The position numbers and the translations under genes are program-made. A stretch of 20,348 bases of DNA from a virus. The stretch is from IMG/VR virus record IMGVR_UViG_3300049216_000076, positions 1 to 20,348 of that record. One strand, written 5' to 3'. Shown here one piece after another: positions 6,575 through 13,958 of the stretch. The notes beneath the pieces were generated by a model. That model saw only the letters and a list, made by a program, of their open reading frames with translations, was not told the origin of the DNA and did not search any database. The first letter of the stretch is position 1; the number at the start of each line of letters is the position of its first letter.

Positions 6575-6934
6575 ATGACCGACTCGACGTCCGACAGGCC
6601 CGACGACCAGCGCGCCGCGGCCTTTGTCATTCCGCCGGAAATCACCGTGCCGCTGAAAGTGACGGTGAAGAAGGCCGGCGCCAATGGCGAGGAATACAGC
6701 GAGCTGCACTTCACGGCGCCGACCATCGGCCAGCTCAAACAGGTCGAGGCGCGCTCCAAGAGCCAGGGCGACGCTGCCGCCAACATCCTGCTGTTGTCGC
6801 TTTGCAACGCCAGGACCGAGAAGCTCTCGCCCGTCGAGGTCGAGGCGATGAACGCCATCGACTTCCAGATTTGCATCGAGGCGCTGTCCCCTTTTTTGCT
6901 GCTCAAGCGGCGTTCGGCGGAGTCCAACGACTGA
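6575..6934 (+). CDS. Tail assembly chaperone, Mu gp41 family, 119 aa
   Basis: This is the short product of the tail assembly chaperone pair that coats the tape measure protein before tube polymerisation. The segment VPLKVTVKKAG...YSELHFTAPTIGQLKQVEA is typical of the Mu gp41 / E-like chaperone family, with the 'L-x-F-x-x-P-T-x-G-x-L' motif. After it a helical part contains SLCNARTEKLSPVEVEAM and ends at SPFLLLKRRSAESND. The gene sits between the tube and tape measure, the fixed place of such chaperones. Near its end lies a run that gives two overlapping slippery heptamers (6889-6898), so this is the zero-frame product of a frameshift pair. The ATG at 6575 is preceded by AGAGAGAAG. Confidence 0.85.
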   Translation: MTDSTSDRPDDQRAAAFVIPPEITVPLKVTVKKAGANGEEYSELHFTAPTIGQLKQVEARSKSQGDAAANILLLSLCNARTEKLSPVEVEAMNAIDFQICIEALSPFLLLKRRSAESND

Positions 6935-7068
6935 CCGAGCTCGTCCACGAGCTCGCCTATGTCTGGCGCCAGCCAGTGCAGGTCGTCTGGGAGTGTCCCG
7001 TCGATCAATTCCAGGGCTGGTACGCCGACCTCGATCGCGTGATCGAGAAATACAAGCCCGGGGGCTGA
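6575..7068 (+). CDS. Frameshifted long form of the tail assembly chaperone (gp41-gp41' fusion), about 164 aa
   Basis: A -1 slip at 6892-6898 joins the first 108 residues of gp41 to 56 residues read in the -1 frame from 6898, ending at the TGA at 7066-7068. The added part starts AAQAAFGGVQRLTELV and includes LAYVWRQPVQVVWECP, then DQFQGWYADLDRVIEKYKP, which looks like a real protein segment with Trp/Tyr and charged helices rather than a chance shadow frame. There is no well-placed start codon or ribosome binding site for it as a separate gene. In lambda (G/GT), P2 (E/E') and many Mu-like phages the long form contacts the tape measure and the short form the tube. The stop lies 4 bases before the tape measure ATG, whose own ribosome binding site is weak, so this product may couple translation to the tape measure. 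Confidence 0.75.
6889..6898 (+). promoter_or_regulatory. Predicted -1 ribosomal frameshift site, tandem slippery heptamers
   Basis: In the gp41 frame the codons are CCT TTT TTG (6890-6898). C CCT TTT at 6889-6895 and T TTT TTG at 6892-6898 both fit the X XXY YYZ rule. T TTT TTG is a classic -1 site; I recall it as the site of the P2 E/E' chaperone pair. A 9-bp inverted repeat (6936-6944 with 6947-6955) lies about 38 bases downstream, farther than a standard stimulatory hairpin. Confidence 0.75.
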
Positions 7069-7072
7069 GCCA

Positions 7073-8782
7073 ATGGCCGGTTATTCCGTCTTCACCAAGA
7101 TCGTGGGCGAAGACGGCCTGTCCGAAGTCTTTCGCAAGGTGTCGAACGCGGCGACCACTGCATTCAAGCCGGTGCAGGCCTTCAACAAGGCCGTCGGCGA
7201 GCCCAGGACGACGGCCTTGGGCAAGGTCGGCAGTGCGGTCGATTGGGTGTCCGGCAGGTTCCGCGCCGGCCTCGCATCGATCTCGACATGGCTGCCGGCG
7301 TTGGGCGCGCTCGGTTCGGCCGCGACCTTGGGCGGCCTCATCGCCATGACGCACAGCTCGGCCGAGGCCTTCGAGGGCCTCACGCTCTCGGCCGAGAAGC
7401 TCGGCGTCTCAGTGAAGGACCTCGCCGCCTGGCGCTATGGCGCCAAGATGATGGGCGTCGAGGGAGAGGCGCTCGACAAGGGACTGGTGCGCCTGAAAAA
7501 GAACCTCTACGACGCCGCCACCGGCAAGAACAAGGACGTCGCGGCCCTCTTCGTGGCCATGAAAATGCCGATGCGCGACGCCACCGGGCATGTGCGCGCC
7601 CTCGATTCCTCACTCGAGGACATTGCCGAGGCGTTCAAGAACACGACGGACGAGGAAGTGAAGAATCGCGCCGCCCTTGCCCTGTTCGGCAAGGCAGGCG
7701 CCGATCTCATTCCGTTTCTGAACAAGGGCCGCGACGGGATTCGGCAGTGGCGCGAAGAGCAGGAGCGGTATTTCGGACTCACGAAAGAAGATGCTGAGAA
7801 CCTCGACAAGCTCGGCGGCGCCTACAAACACCTGGATCTCGCGGGCGCCGGCCTGTCGCGCAAGCTGTCGGCGGTGTTCGCGCCGGCGCTTCTCAAGGTC
7901 GTCGCCGGGACGACCGACTGGATTGTCGCCAATCGTGACCTGATCGCGCAGTCGCTCGACCACCGGCTTGAGAAGATCGGTCGCATGTTCTCGGTCGTGG
8001 GCGAAGCCGCCGGCAAGGTGGCCTCCGCACTTGGCATCGACAGCTGGTGGCGGAGTGCCGATGCCGCGACGGTCGTCGACCTCGCCTTCGGCGCGCTTGG
8101 CATCACCATGGCGGGGCCGCTGTTTTCGGCGCTGCAACTCGTGACCGCGCAAATGTTGCGCATGAATCTTGCGATGTTGCGGAACCCATTGGTCGCCGGC
8201 GCCGTCGTCGCGGTCGGCGCCGCTGTCGAAATCGTGCAGCATTGGAATGAGGTCAAACAGGTCTTTGCCGACGCCTGGAAGAGCGCGGGCCTGCTCGGCG
8301 TTGCCTTCGAGGCGATCAATGTGCCGGTGAACGCCCTCTATATGGCGATCAATGGCCTGACGAAGGCGCTCTTTAGCATCGACCTTGATAAATGGGGCGA
8401 CTGGTTCGAGGGCGTGTTCAATCGTGTCTTCGATGCAGCGATCGGTAAACTGGAGCGATTCCGCGCCTGGATCCGCGACGTCTTCAGCCCGGTCGTCAGT
8501 GCGCTCGAGTGGGTCGACCGGCACACCGCGCCGGCTCTGTCGACGGCGCCGGCGGGCTACGACGGCACGGTCGACAACTATCGCGCGAGCTTCGCCAACC
8601 GGCTGCCGTCGAACGATCCGCTGGCCGCGGCTGTAAACGCCGCAGCGCCGCCGCAGAGGCTCGATGTCGTGCTGTCGGGTGAGGTCAATGTGCCCCCGGG
8701 CAGCACGATCAAAGCGACGACCAAGGTCGGCGGCCAGCGCACCACGGCCGAGGTCGGCTATTCCATGCTGGACGGCATCTGA
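7073..8782 (+). CDS. Tail tape measure protein, 569 aa
   Basis: This protein sets tail length and is ejected ahead of DNA. It lies directly after the chaperone pair and has the usual layout: an amphipathic N-terminus (MAGYSVFTKIVGEDGLSEVF), a hydrophobic segment at about residues 70-97, a long helical region with SAEKLGVSVKDLAAWRYGA and a DEEVKNRAALALFGKAG segment seen in Mu-like tape measures, further hydrophobic helices at about 340-395, and a beta-rich C-terminus with LDVVLSGEVNVPPGS. At about 1.5 angstroms per residue it would specify a tail of roughly 85 nm. The ATG at 7073 has no strong ribosome binding site and probably depends on ribosomes ending at 7068. The next gene begins 2 bases after its stop. 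Confidence 0.88.
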   Translation: MAGYSVFTKIVGEDGLSEVFRKVSNAATTAFKPVQAFNKAVGEPRTTALGKVGSAVDWVSGRFRAGLASISTWLPALGALGSAATLGGLIAMTHSSAEAFEGLTLSAEKLGVSVKDLAAWRYGAKMMGVEGEALDKGLVRLKKNLYDAATGKNKDVAALFVAMKMPMRDATGHVRALDSSLEDIAEAFKNTTDEEVKNRAALALFGKAGADLIPFLNKGRDGIRQWREEQERYFGLTKEDAENLDKLGGAYKHLDLAGAGLSRKLSAVFAPALLKVVAGTTDWIVANRDLIAQSLDHRLEKIGRMFSVVGEAAGKVASALGIDSWWRSADAATVVDLAFGALGITMAGPLFSALQLVTAQMLRMNLAMLRNPLVAGAVVAVGAAVEIVQHWNEVKQVFADAWKSAGLLGVAFEAINVPVNALYMAINGLTKALFSIDLDKWGDWFEGVFNRVFDAAIGKLERFRAWIRDVFSPVVSALEWVDRHTAPALSTAPAGYDGTVDNYRASFANRLPSNDPLAAAVNAAAPPQRLDVVLSGEVNVPPGSTIKATTKVGGQRTTAEVGYSMLDGI

Positions 8783-8784
8783 CC

Positions 8785-10062
8785 ATGGCGCTTCGCTTCA
8801 ATCCGCTGACCGCGCTCGAGGGGAGCTTCCGCGGCTTCCCGTTCCTGATTTCGCGCGATCGCCGGCCCGGCGGCCAGCGCGGCCCGCTGCACGAGTATCC
8901 GCAGCGCGACGTGCCGTATTTCCAGGCGCTTGGCCGCAAGGGCAAGCGCTGGGAGCTCACGGTCTACTTTATCGGCGTGGCCGGCGACCGGACCGGCTCG
9001 ACCGCCGATATCCAGGCCGCGGGCTTCGAGGCGCTGCTCGACCAGGGCAAGCCCGGCACGCTGGTGCTGCCCGGCCTGCAACGGGTCCAGGCCTATGCCC
9101 AGTCCTGGGAGCCCGAGCGCTCGAGCGACAAGGCGGGCTGGGTCGGCGTCCACGTCGTCTTCGTCGAGGCCGGCCGCAACCAGTATCCGTCGTCGCAGAC
9201 GAGCTGGCCACATACCCTGCTCGCGGCGGCGCTGGCCGCCCGAACGGCGTTCGGGGCGGCCCTCGCCGGCGGCCTGGCGATCGACGGGTTGCCGCTCAGT
9301 GTGCAGGACGCCTTGAGCGGCTCGGCCGAAGCGCTGGCCTATACGCTCGACATCGCCGCGCAGCTCGCCAGCAGCGGCTCGGCGCCCTCGAGCGTGCTCG
9401 CCGCCGCCGGCGTGCTCACCGCCGGCTTCCTGGCGGCGCTGCCGACCGACGCGGCGCCTGTCCTCGACGTCGCCGCGCTCGCTGCGGCGACGGTGTCCCT
9501 GCTTTCGGGCTGGACCGACGCGCTCACCACCATCTCGCCCGACGACGCGAGCCGCGCGCAGGCGATCGACGCGCTGTTTACCGTCTATGGCGAGGCCTCG
9601 TCCGAGGCCTGGTACGCGCCGGCCGGACAGAGCCCGACCGAGGCCGCGGCGATCGCCAACCAGGCCGCCTTCTCGGCGGCGGTGCGCCGCCTCGCGCTCA
9701 CTGAGGCGGCGCGCGTCGCCGCGAGTCTCAACTTCTCGAGCTACGACGACGCGGTCGCCCTGCGCGCCCGCTTCGCCGATGCCTTCGACGAGGAGGTTAA
9801 CCAGGCGTCCGGCGTCGACGGTTCGCGCGAGGCGCTGGCCGACCTGCAGGCCAATACCCTGCTGGCAATCTCCGAGGCCGGCGCCGACAAGGCGCGGCTC
9901 ACGCCTTACACCGTGCCGCAACCGCGCAGCGCGATCGGCCTGGCGCAACTCTTCTATCCCGGTGACCCCGACGTCGCCTCGCGCGCCGCCGAGCTCGCGC
10001 AGCGCAACGGCGTTGTCCATCCCAGCTTCATGCCGGCCGCGGGCGAACGCCTGTCGGCCTGA
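8785..10062 (+). CDS. DNA circularisation / baseplate protein (Mu gpN family), 425 aa
   Basis: The N-terminal 130 residues match the 'DNA circularisation protein N-terminus' family: FNPLTALEGSFRGFPFLI, a GPLHEYPQRDVPYFQALG segment and TVYFIGVAGDR, followed by LLDQGKPGTLVLPGL and a VHVVFVEAG strand before a long Ala-rich helical remainder. The family name comes from Mu N, where the tail protein accompanies injected DNA; the protein is also a baseplate hub component that links to the tape measure. The helical part shows alternating Ala/Ser/Asp repeats and is less conserved. It overlaps nothing, but the ATG at 8785 begins 2 bases after the tape measure stop, so the genes are coupled. A CGAACGNCGTTCG palindrome lies in it at 9241-9253. 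Confidence 0.88.
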   Translation: MALRFNPLTALEGSFRGFPFLISRDRRPGGQRGPLHEYPQRDVPYFQALGRKGKRWELTVYFIGVAGDRTGSTADIQAAGFEALLDQGKPGTLVLPGLQRVQAYAQSWEPERSSDKAGWVGVHVVFVEAGRNQYPSSQTSWPHTLLAAALAARTAFGAALAGGLAIDGLPLSVQDALSGSAEALAYTLDIAAQLASSGSAPSSVLAAAGVLTAGFLAALPTDAAPVLDVAALAAATVSLLSGWTDALTTISPDDASRAQAIDALFTVYGEASSEAWYAPAGQSPTEAAAIANQAAFSAAVRRLALTEAARVAASLNFSSYDDAVALRARFADAFDEEVNQASGVDGSREALADLQANTLLAISEAGADKARLTPYTVPQPRSAIGLAQLFYPGDPDVASRAAELAQRNGVVHPSFMPAAGERLSA

Positions 10063-10076
10063 CCTCGAGGGCCGCC

Positions 10077-11207
10077 ATGATCGACCGCGACTCCACGTTG
10101 ACGATCGTGGTGGGCGGTCAAAGTTTCGGCGGCTGGAAGGAGGTCCGCGTGACGCGCGGCATAGAGCGCGCCGCCGGCGACTTCGATATCGGCTGCACTC
10201 AGCGCTGGCCGGGCCAGGACGCGCGCTTCGAGATCGCCGAGGGTTCGAGCTGCGAGGTCTGGATCGGCAGCGACAAGGTGTTGACCGGCTACGTTGACGC
10301 GATCGACACCGAGTACGACGCCGACAACGCCGCCTGCCGCATCGTTGGCCGCAGCAAGACGTGCGACCTGGTCGACTGCTCGCCGAATTTCGACCAGCTC
10401 GAATATGCTGGCCTCGACCTAGCGGCCGTCGCCCGCAAGATTTGCGCGCCCTTCGGCATCGACGTGGTCGCCTCCGATACCGGTCCGGTCTACGCCGTCG
10501 CCGCCGCGCACCATGGCGAGACGGCATGGAAGCTCATCGAGCGCCTGGCGCGGCAGCGCAAGATGCTGGTCATGGACGACGAGCAGGGTCGCCTCGTGCT
10601 GGCGCAGCTCGCCAACCAGCGGGCGGACGACGTCCTGGTCTTCCCCTCCGATGGCCTCAAGCGGCTGCAGACGAAGCGCGATTCCTCGAAGCGCTTCTCC
10701 GAGTATGTCGTCAAGGCGCAAGCCGGCGCACGCTGGCTCGGCGCCGGAACCTCGGACGGCACCGACCCGTCAATCCCCAGCACCCTGGCGCATGTCGAGG
10801 GCGCCTTCTACGACCGCGGCGTCACGCGCTACCGTCCCAAGACCGTCCTGAGCACCGGCGCCGCCAAGAAGGAAGGTGTGCTGGCCAGGGCGGAATGGGA
10901 GGCGCGGCGGGCGATCGGCAAGGCCCTGCGCGTCGGCGCGACCCGGCCGGAATGGCGCCAGGCCTCGAGTGGTGCGTTGTGGCGGCCGAACCTTCTTCTT
11001 CCGGTGACGGTGCCGCACGCCAATGTCGACGAGCAGCTCGCGATCGCCGAGGTGCATTACATCCTGAACGACCAGGCCGGCCTGGTGACCGAGCTCGAGC
11101 TCGCCCCGCCCGACGCCTTCACCCCCGAGCCGCCCGACGCGCCCGGCGGCGGCGACCAGACGGGGCGCTGGGCGGGTATGGGCAACACGATCGCGGAGAA
11201 TCCATGA
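10077..11207 (+). CDS. Baseplate hub protein (Mu gpP/gp44 family), 376 aa
   Basis: The protein is the central baseplate hub, equivalent to T4 gp27, on which the tube and spike assemble. The start (STLTIVVGGQSFGGWKEVRV), the RGIERAAGDFDIGC segment, VLTGYVDAIDTEYD and the CRIVGRSKTCDLVDCS motif are typical of the phage baseplate protein P/gp44 group. A KRFSEYVVKAQA region and a C-terminal domain that includes LLLPVTVPHANVDEQLAI, followed by TELELAPPDAF, complete the family pattern. The length agrees with Mu gp44 (379). The ATG at 10077 has GAGGG upstream. Its stop TGA overlaps the start of gp45 as ATGA, which shows translational coupling with the spike. Confidence 0.9.
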   Translation: MIDRDSTLTIVVGGQSFGGWKEVRVTRGIERAAGDFDIGCTQRWPGQDARFEIAEGSSCEVWIGSDKVLTGYVDAIDTEYDADNAACRIVGRSKTCDLVDCSPNFDQLEYAGLDLAAVARKICAPFGIDVVASDTGPVYAVAAAHHGETAWKLIERLARQRKMLVMDDEQGRLVLAQLANQRADDVLVFPSDGLKRLQTKRDSSKRFSEYVVKAQAGARWLGAGTSDGTDPSIPSTLAHVEGAFYDRGVTRYRPKTVLSTGAAKKEGVLARAEWEARRAIGKALRVGATRPEWRQASSGALWRPNLLLPVTVPHANVDEQLAIAEVHYILNDQAGLVTELELAPPDAFTPEPPDAPGGGDQTGRWAGMGNTIAENP

Positions 11208-11701
11208 GCGCCGACCTCGAGCGTCGCCTGGCTTCGCTGTTTTCGCGCGGCGTGGTGCGCCATGCCGACATAGCGGCCGGCCTTGCCGCGCCGCAGGCCG
11301 AGTTCTTCAAGAACGAGGTCCGCCGCGTCGAGCTCGCGCAGGGCTACGGCTTTGCCTCGGCGGTTTTGCCGGGCGCCGAGGTCTTCGCGGCATTCGCCGG
11401 CGGCGAGCGCGACGCCGGCGTGGCGCTGGCCTTCGACGATCGGCGATACCGGCCGCTCGACCTCGCGCCCGGCGAGACCGCGCTCTACGGCAAGGGCGTG
11501 CGCGCCGCGCCGAACCGGCATTGGGTGCTGACGACAGACCGGCCGAAGCCAGGCACGATCAAGGTGCAGGTCTCGCGGCTCGAGCTGCGCGCGGGGCAAT
11601 ACTACGTCCTGCTCGACAGCGAGCCGGCGATCGGCGCCCAGAAGGGAATCCACGACCCGGCCGCCGACCTGCCGCTCAATCCCGGCGGGGCGCCGCTATG
11701 A
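11204..11701 (+). CDS. Baseplate spike / assembly protein V (Mu gp45 family), 165 aa
   Basis: The ATG at 11204 overlaps the hub stop (ATGA at 11204-11207), which sets the start. The sequence shows the Mu gp45 pattern: an N-terminal helix LERRLASLFSRGVV, an OB-fold-like part with AQGYGFASAVLPGAEVFAAF and GGERDAGVALAFDDRRYRP, then LAPGETALYGKGVR, and a C-terminal beta region ending KGIHDPAADLP. gp45 trimers form the membrane-piercing tip of the tail. The usual C-terminal beta-helix is short here; the length (165) is somewhat below Mu gp45 (197). The stop TGA overlaps the gp46 start as ATGA. Confidence 0.85.
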   Translation: MSADLERRLASLFSRGVVRHADIAAGLAAPQAEFFKNEVRRVELAQGYGFASAVLPGAEVFAAFAGGERDAGVALAFDDRRYRPLDLAPGETALYGKGVRAAPNRHWVLTTDRPKPGTIKVQVSRLELRAGQYYVLLDSEPAIGAQKGIHDPAADLPLNPGGAPL

Positions 11702-12168
11702 ATTTCGTCTATGACCAGAACAGCGGGGAGTTCGACCTGGTGACCACCGCGCAAGGTGGCCTGGACTCGGGTATCGGCAACGGCGGCCGCCTCGGCTCGC
11801 TTATCTGGTGCGCGCTGTTCAGCGACGGCCTGGTCGACCCGGAAGAGGTCCCGGTCGAGCTCGGCACCGATCGCCGCGGCTGGTGGGGCGATTCCGGCCT
11901 GGTGCCGTCCGACCAGCTCGCCCGCAGCAAGCTGTGGATCTTCGCCCGCTCGAAGGCCAACGAGGCGACGCGGCTGGCGATCCAGAACACGGCCGAGGAT
12001 AGCCTGCAGCCGCTCATCGACGACGGCTTCTTCTCGAAGATCGACGTCGCGGTGACGTTCCTGCCGGCGCCGCTCGAGGGCGTCCGAATCCGGCTCAAGT
12101 CCTACGAGCCCGCCGGCGCGGTGCGCAACTGGCAGGCCGATATGTTGTGGGCCGGCGTGGCCGGTTGA
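11698..12168 (+). CDS. Baseplate protein, Mu gp46 family, 156 aa
   Basis: The ATG at 11698 overlaps the gp45 stop (ATGA). The sequence has the family hallmark DRRGWWGD at residues 59-66. Before it lies a LGSLIWCALFSDG segment; after it come SKLWIFARSKANEATR and a C-terminal strand with GVRIRLKSYEP, which together match the Mu gp46 family. The protein resembles T4 gp25 in role, a wedge component that links the hub to the sheath. Length is normal. The next gene starts 13 bases downstream, preceded by GGGGGAG. Confidence 0.9.
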   Translation: MNFVYDQNSGEFDLVTTAQGGLDSGIGNGGRLGSLIWCALFSDGLVDPEEVPVELGTDRRGWWGDSGLVPSDQLARSKLWIFARSKANEATRLAIQNTAEDSLQPLIDDGFFSKIDVAVTFLPAPLEGVRIRLKSYEPAGAVRNWQADMLWAGVAG

Positions 12169-12181
12169 TGGGGGAGACGTC

Positions 12182-13333
12182 ATGCCTTTCGCGCGGCCTT
12201 CCCTCGGCGATCTCTGGACCCGCATCGGCGCGCAGTGGCGCGCCAACTATCCCGGCGCCGATATCTCGTCGAAGAAGTCGCCCGACCGCGCCGTCATTGC
12301 CACGATCGCGCGCTCGACCGACGAGGACCTCACCTTCGTCGAGTGGCTGGCCAAACAGCTCTTTCCCTTCTCGGCCGCGACCGAGTATCTCGAGCGCTGG
12401 GCGGGCTTCAAAGGCCTCAAGCGCGGCCAGGCCCCGCAGGCGGCCGGGCAGATCTCGTTCGCCGGCGGCACGCCGGGCTACACCGCGGCGGCGGGCACCG
12501 TAATGCAGGACCCGAACGGCGTTCGGGTGTCCTTCGCGGCGGATTGCACGATCGCCGAGGACGGCACGGCCACGGCCAGCGCCGTGGCGGTGAACGGCGG
12601 CGCCGACGGCAATATCGGGCCGGGCGTCGTCATGACCTTCGTCGGCACGCCGGCGGGCTTCCCCGACACCGGCCTGGTGGTCGACAACGCGGGCGTGGGC
12701 TTCTCGGGCGGTGACGGGGCGGAAAGCGACGCGCAATTGATGCTGCGCACGCAGCGCCGCTTCGCGCAGCCCAGCTTCGGCGGCAACCAGCACGACTGGG
12801 AGAACGCCGCGCTCGCCGTGCCCGGCGTCACCCGCGTCTACAGCCTGGCCGCGACCCCGACTCCCGGCGCCGTGACGCTCTACCCGTTGTTCGACGCCTT
12901 GCGCGCCAACGGCATCCCGGTCGGCACCGACGCCTGGTTCCGGCCTGGCACGGCGCCGAGCTCGGGCAGCGGCGGGGACGGCGACCAGCTCACGGTGCTG
13001 AACACGCTGATCGGCGCGGGCAGCCTCACGCCGCGGCCGGTATGCGCCTCGCTCTTCGTCAAGGCCTTCACGCCGGTCGCCCTCAATTTCACGATTCACG
13101 GCCTGGCGGTCGCCAATGACGCGGTCAAGGCCGCGATCGCGACCGAGATCGCCAAGATGCTGGTGGCCAAGCCGCCCGAGACGGCGGCGCAAGGCTACAC
13201 GATCTACCAGGAATGGGTCGCCGCGGCGGTGGCGCAGGCCGCGGGCGTCAAGAACTTCGACCTGCCGGGCCTCGGCGATACGGCGGTGGCCGGCGGCACG
13301 CTCCTGGTGCCGGGCGTCATCACGTACACATAG
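12182..13333 (+). CDS. Baseplate J / gp47-like protein, 383 aa
   Basis: This is a baseplate wedge protein of the gp47/J group (Mu gp47, PBSX XkdT, P2 J). It shows the expected N-terminus MPFARPSLGDLWTRIGAQW, a helix STDEDLTFVEWLAKQLFPF, the beta domain with APQAAGQISFAGGTPG and GTVMQDPNGVRVSF, a GADGNIGPGVVMTFVG turn region, and the core signature GGDGAESDAQLMLRTQRRFAQPSFGGNQHDWENAAL in shortened form (GGDGAESD, FGGNQHDWE), which precedes VPGVTRVYSL. The ATG at 12182 follows GGGGGAG. A 9-bp-arm palindrome occurs inside it at 12510-12528. Confidence 0.93.
   Translation: MPFARPSLGDLWTRIGAQWRANYPGADISSKKSPDRAVIATIARSTDEDLTFVEWLAKQLFPFSAATEYLERWAGFKGLKRGQAPQAAGQISFAGGTPGYTAAAGTVMQDPNGVRVSFAADCTIAEDGTATASAVAVNGGADGNIGPGVVMTFVGTPAGFPDTGLVVDNAGVGFSGGDGAESDAQLMLRTQRRFAQPSFGGNQHDWENAALAVPGVTRVYSLAATPTPGAVTLYPLFDALRANGIPVGTDAWFRPGTAPSSGSGGDGDQLTVLNTLIGAGSLTPRPVCASLFVKAFTPVALNFTIHGLAVANDAVKAAIATEIAKMLVAKPPETAAQGYTIYQEWVAAAVAQAAGVKNFDLPGLGDTAVAGGTLLVPGVITYT
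12510..12528. repeat. Palindrome with 9-bp arms inside gp47; core CGAACGNCGTTCG found four times in the window
   Basis: ACCCGAACG and CGTTCGGGT flank a single G. The 13-base core recurs at 2971-2983 and 6091-6103 (intergenic hairpins) and at 9241-9253 (inside the gpN-like gene). Its function is unknown; it could be a hairpin seed, a protein-binding site or a chance enrichment in high-GC DNA. Confidence 0.6.
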
Positions 13334-13352
13334 CAACCGCGCGGGAAGTGCG

Positions 13353-13949
13353 ATGGCGCCTGCTCCTGACCCGAGTTTTGACCAATGGTGGCAGGCGACG
13401 GCCGACCTTCTGCCGCGTGGCCTTCTGTGGGCGCGCCGGCAGACCTCGAACCTCGGCAAGCTCGTCGGCGCGATCGCGCAGGAGCGGATGCTGCGCCATC
13501 AGCGCAAGCTCATCCTGCTCAGCACCGAGTCGGTGCCGACCAGCGCCGTCGAGCTCCTGCCGGAATGGGAGCAGGCGGCGGGCCGGCCGGATCCCTGTCT
13601 GGCGGCGCCGGTCGGCCTCGAGCAGCGCTGGGCGGCGCTGGCCGACGTCTATTTCGCCGATCATCCGCCGACGCCAGACAACATGGTGGCGTGGGCGCTT
13701 TCGGCCGGCTGGAACATCACCATCCGCGAGCAGCTCAGTTTCGTCGCCGGCGTGTCGATCGCGGGCGACCCGGCCGGCGAAGACGACAACGTCTGGGTCG
13801 TCACGGTCGGCGGCCAGGTTCGGCACTTCTTCAAGGCCGGCGAGAATGTCGGCGGCGATCCCCTCTGGGATTTCCCCGACCTCTCGACGCTCGAGTGCAT
13901 CCTGCGTCGCGCCAATCCCGGGCATTTGCTCGTCTTCTTCACGATCTAG
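13353..13949 (+). CDS. Mu gp48 / YmfQ-like baseplate protein (DUF2313), 198 aa
   Basis: The family DUF2313 is recognised from the N-terminal LLPRGLLWARRQTSNLGKLV segment, the ELLPEWEQAAGRPDPC motif at about residues 67-82, and a C-terminal beta part with FKAGENVGGDPLWDFPD, then LECILRRANPGH. Proteins of this group join the baseplate to the tail fibre (Mu gp48 before the fibre gene S). Here it also sits between gp47 and the first fibre gene. The ATG at 13353 is 19 bases after the gp47 stop, with GGGAAG upstream. The TAG stop is part of the ribosome binding site for the following gene (TAGGAG). Confidence 0.88.
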   Translation: MAPAPDPSFDQWWQATADLLPRGLLWARRQTSNLGKLVGAIAQERMLRHQRKLILLSTESVPTSAVELLPEWEQAAGRPDPCLAAPVGLEQRWAALADVYFADHPPTPDNMVAWALSAGWNITIREQLSFVAGVSIAGDPAGEDDNVWVVTVGGQVRHFFKAGENVGGDPLWDFPDLSTLECILRRANPGHLLVFFTI

Positions 13950-13958
13950 GAGTGCGCC

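Noticed and set aside
6936-6955. 9-bp inverted repeat as frameshift stimulator
   Set aside because: It is about 38 bases past the slippery site, far beyond the usual 5-9 base spacer, and its loop is very small; kept only as a note.
8758-10527. Long minus-strand open frame of 589 codons opposite the N and P genes
   Set aside because: It is Arg/Gly/Ala-rich without family features, crosses two well-supported plus-strand genes and has no ribosome binding site context. Such antisense frames are expected in high-GC DNA.
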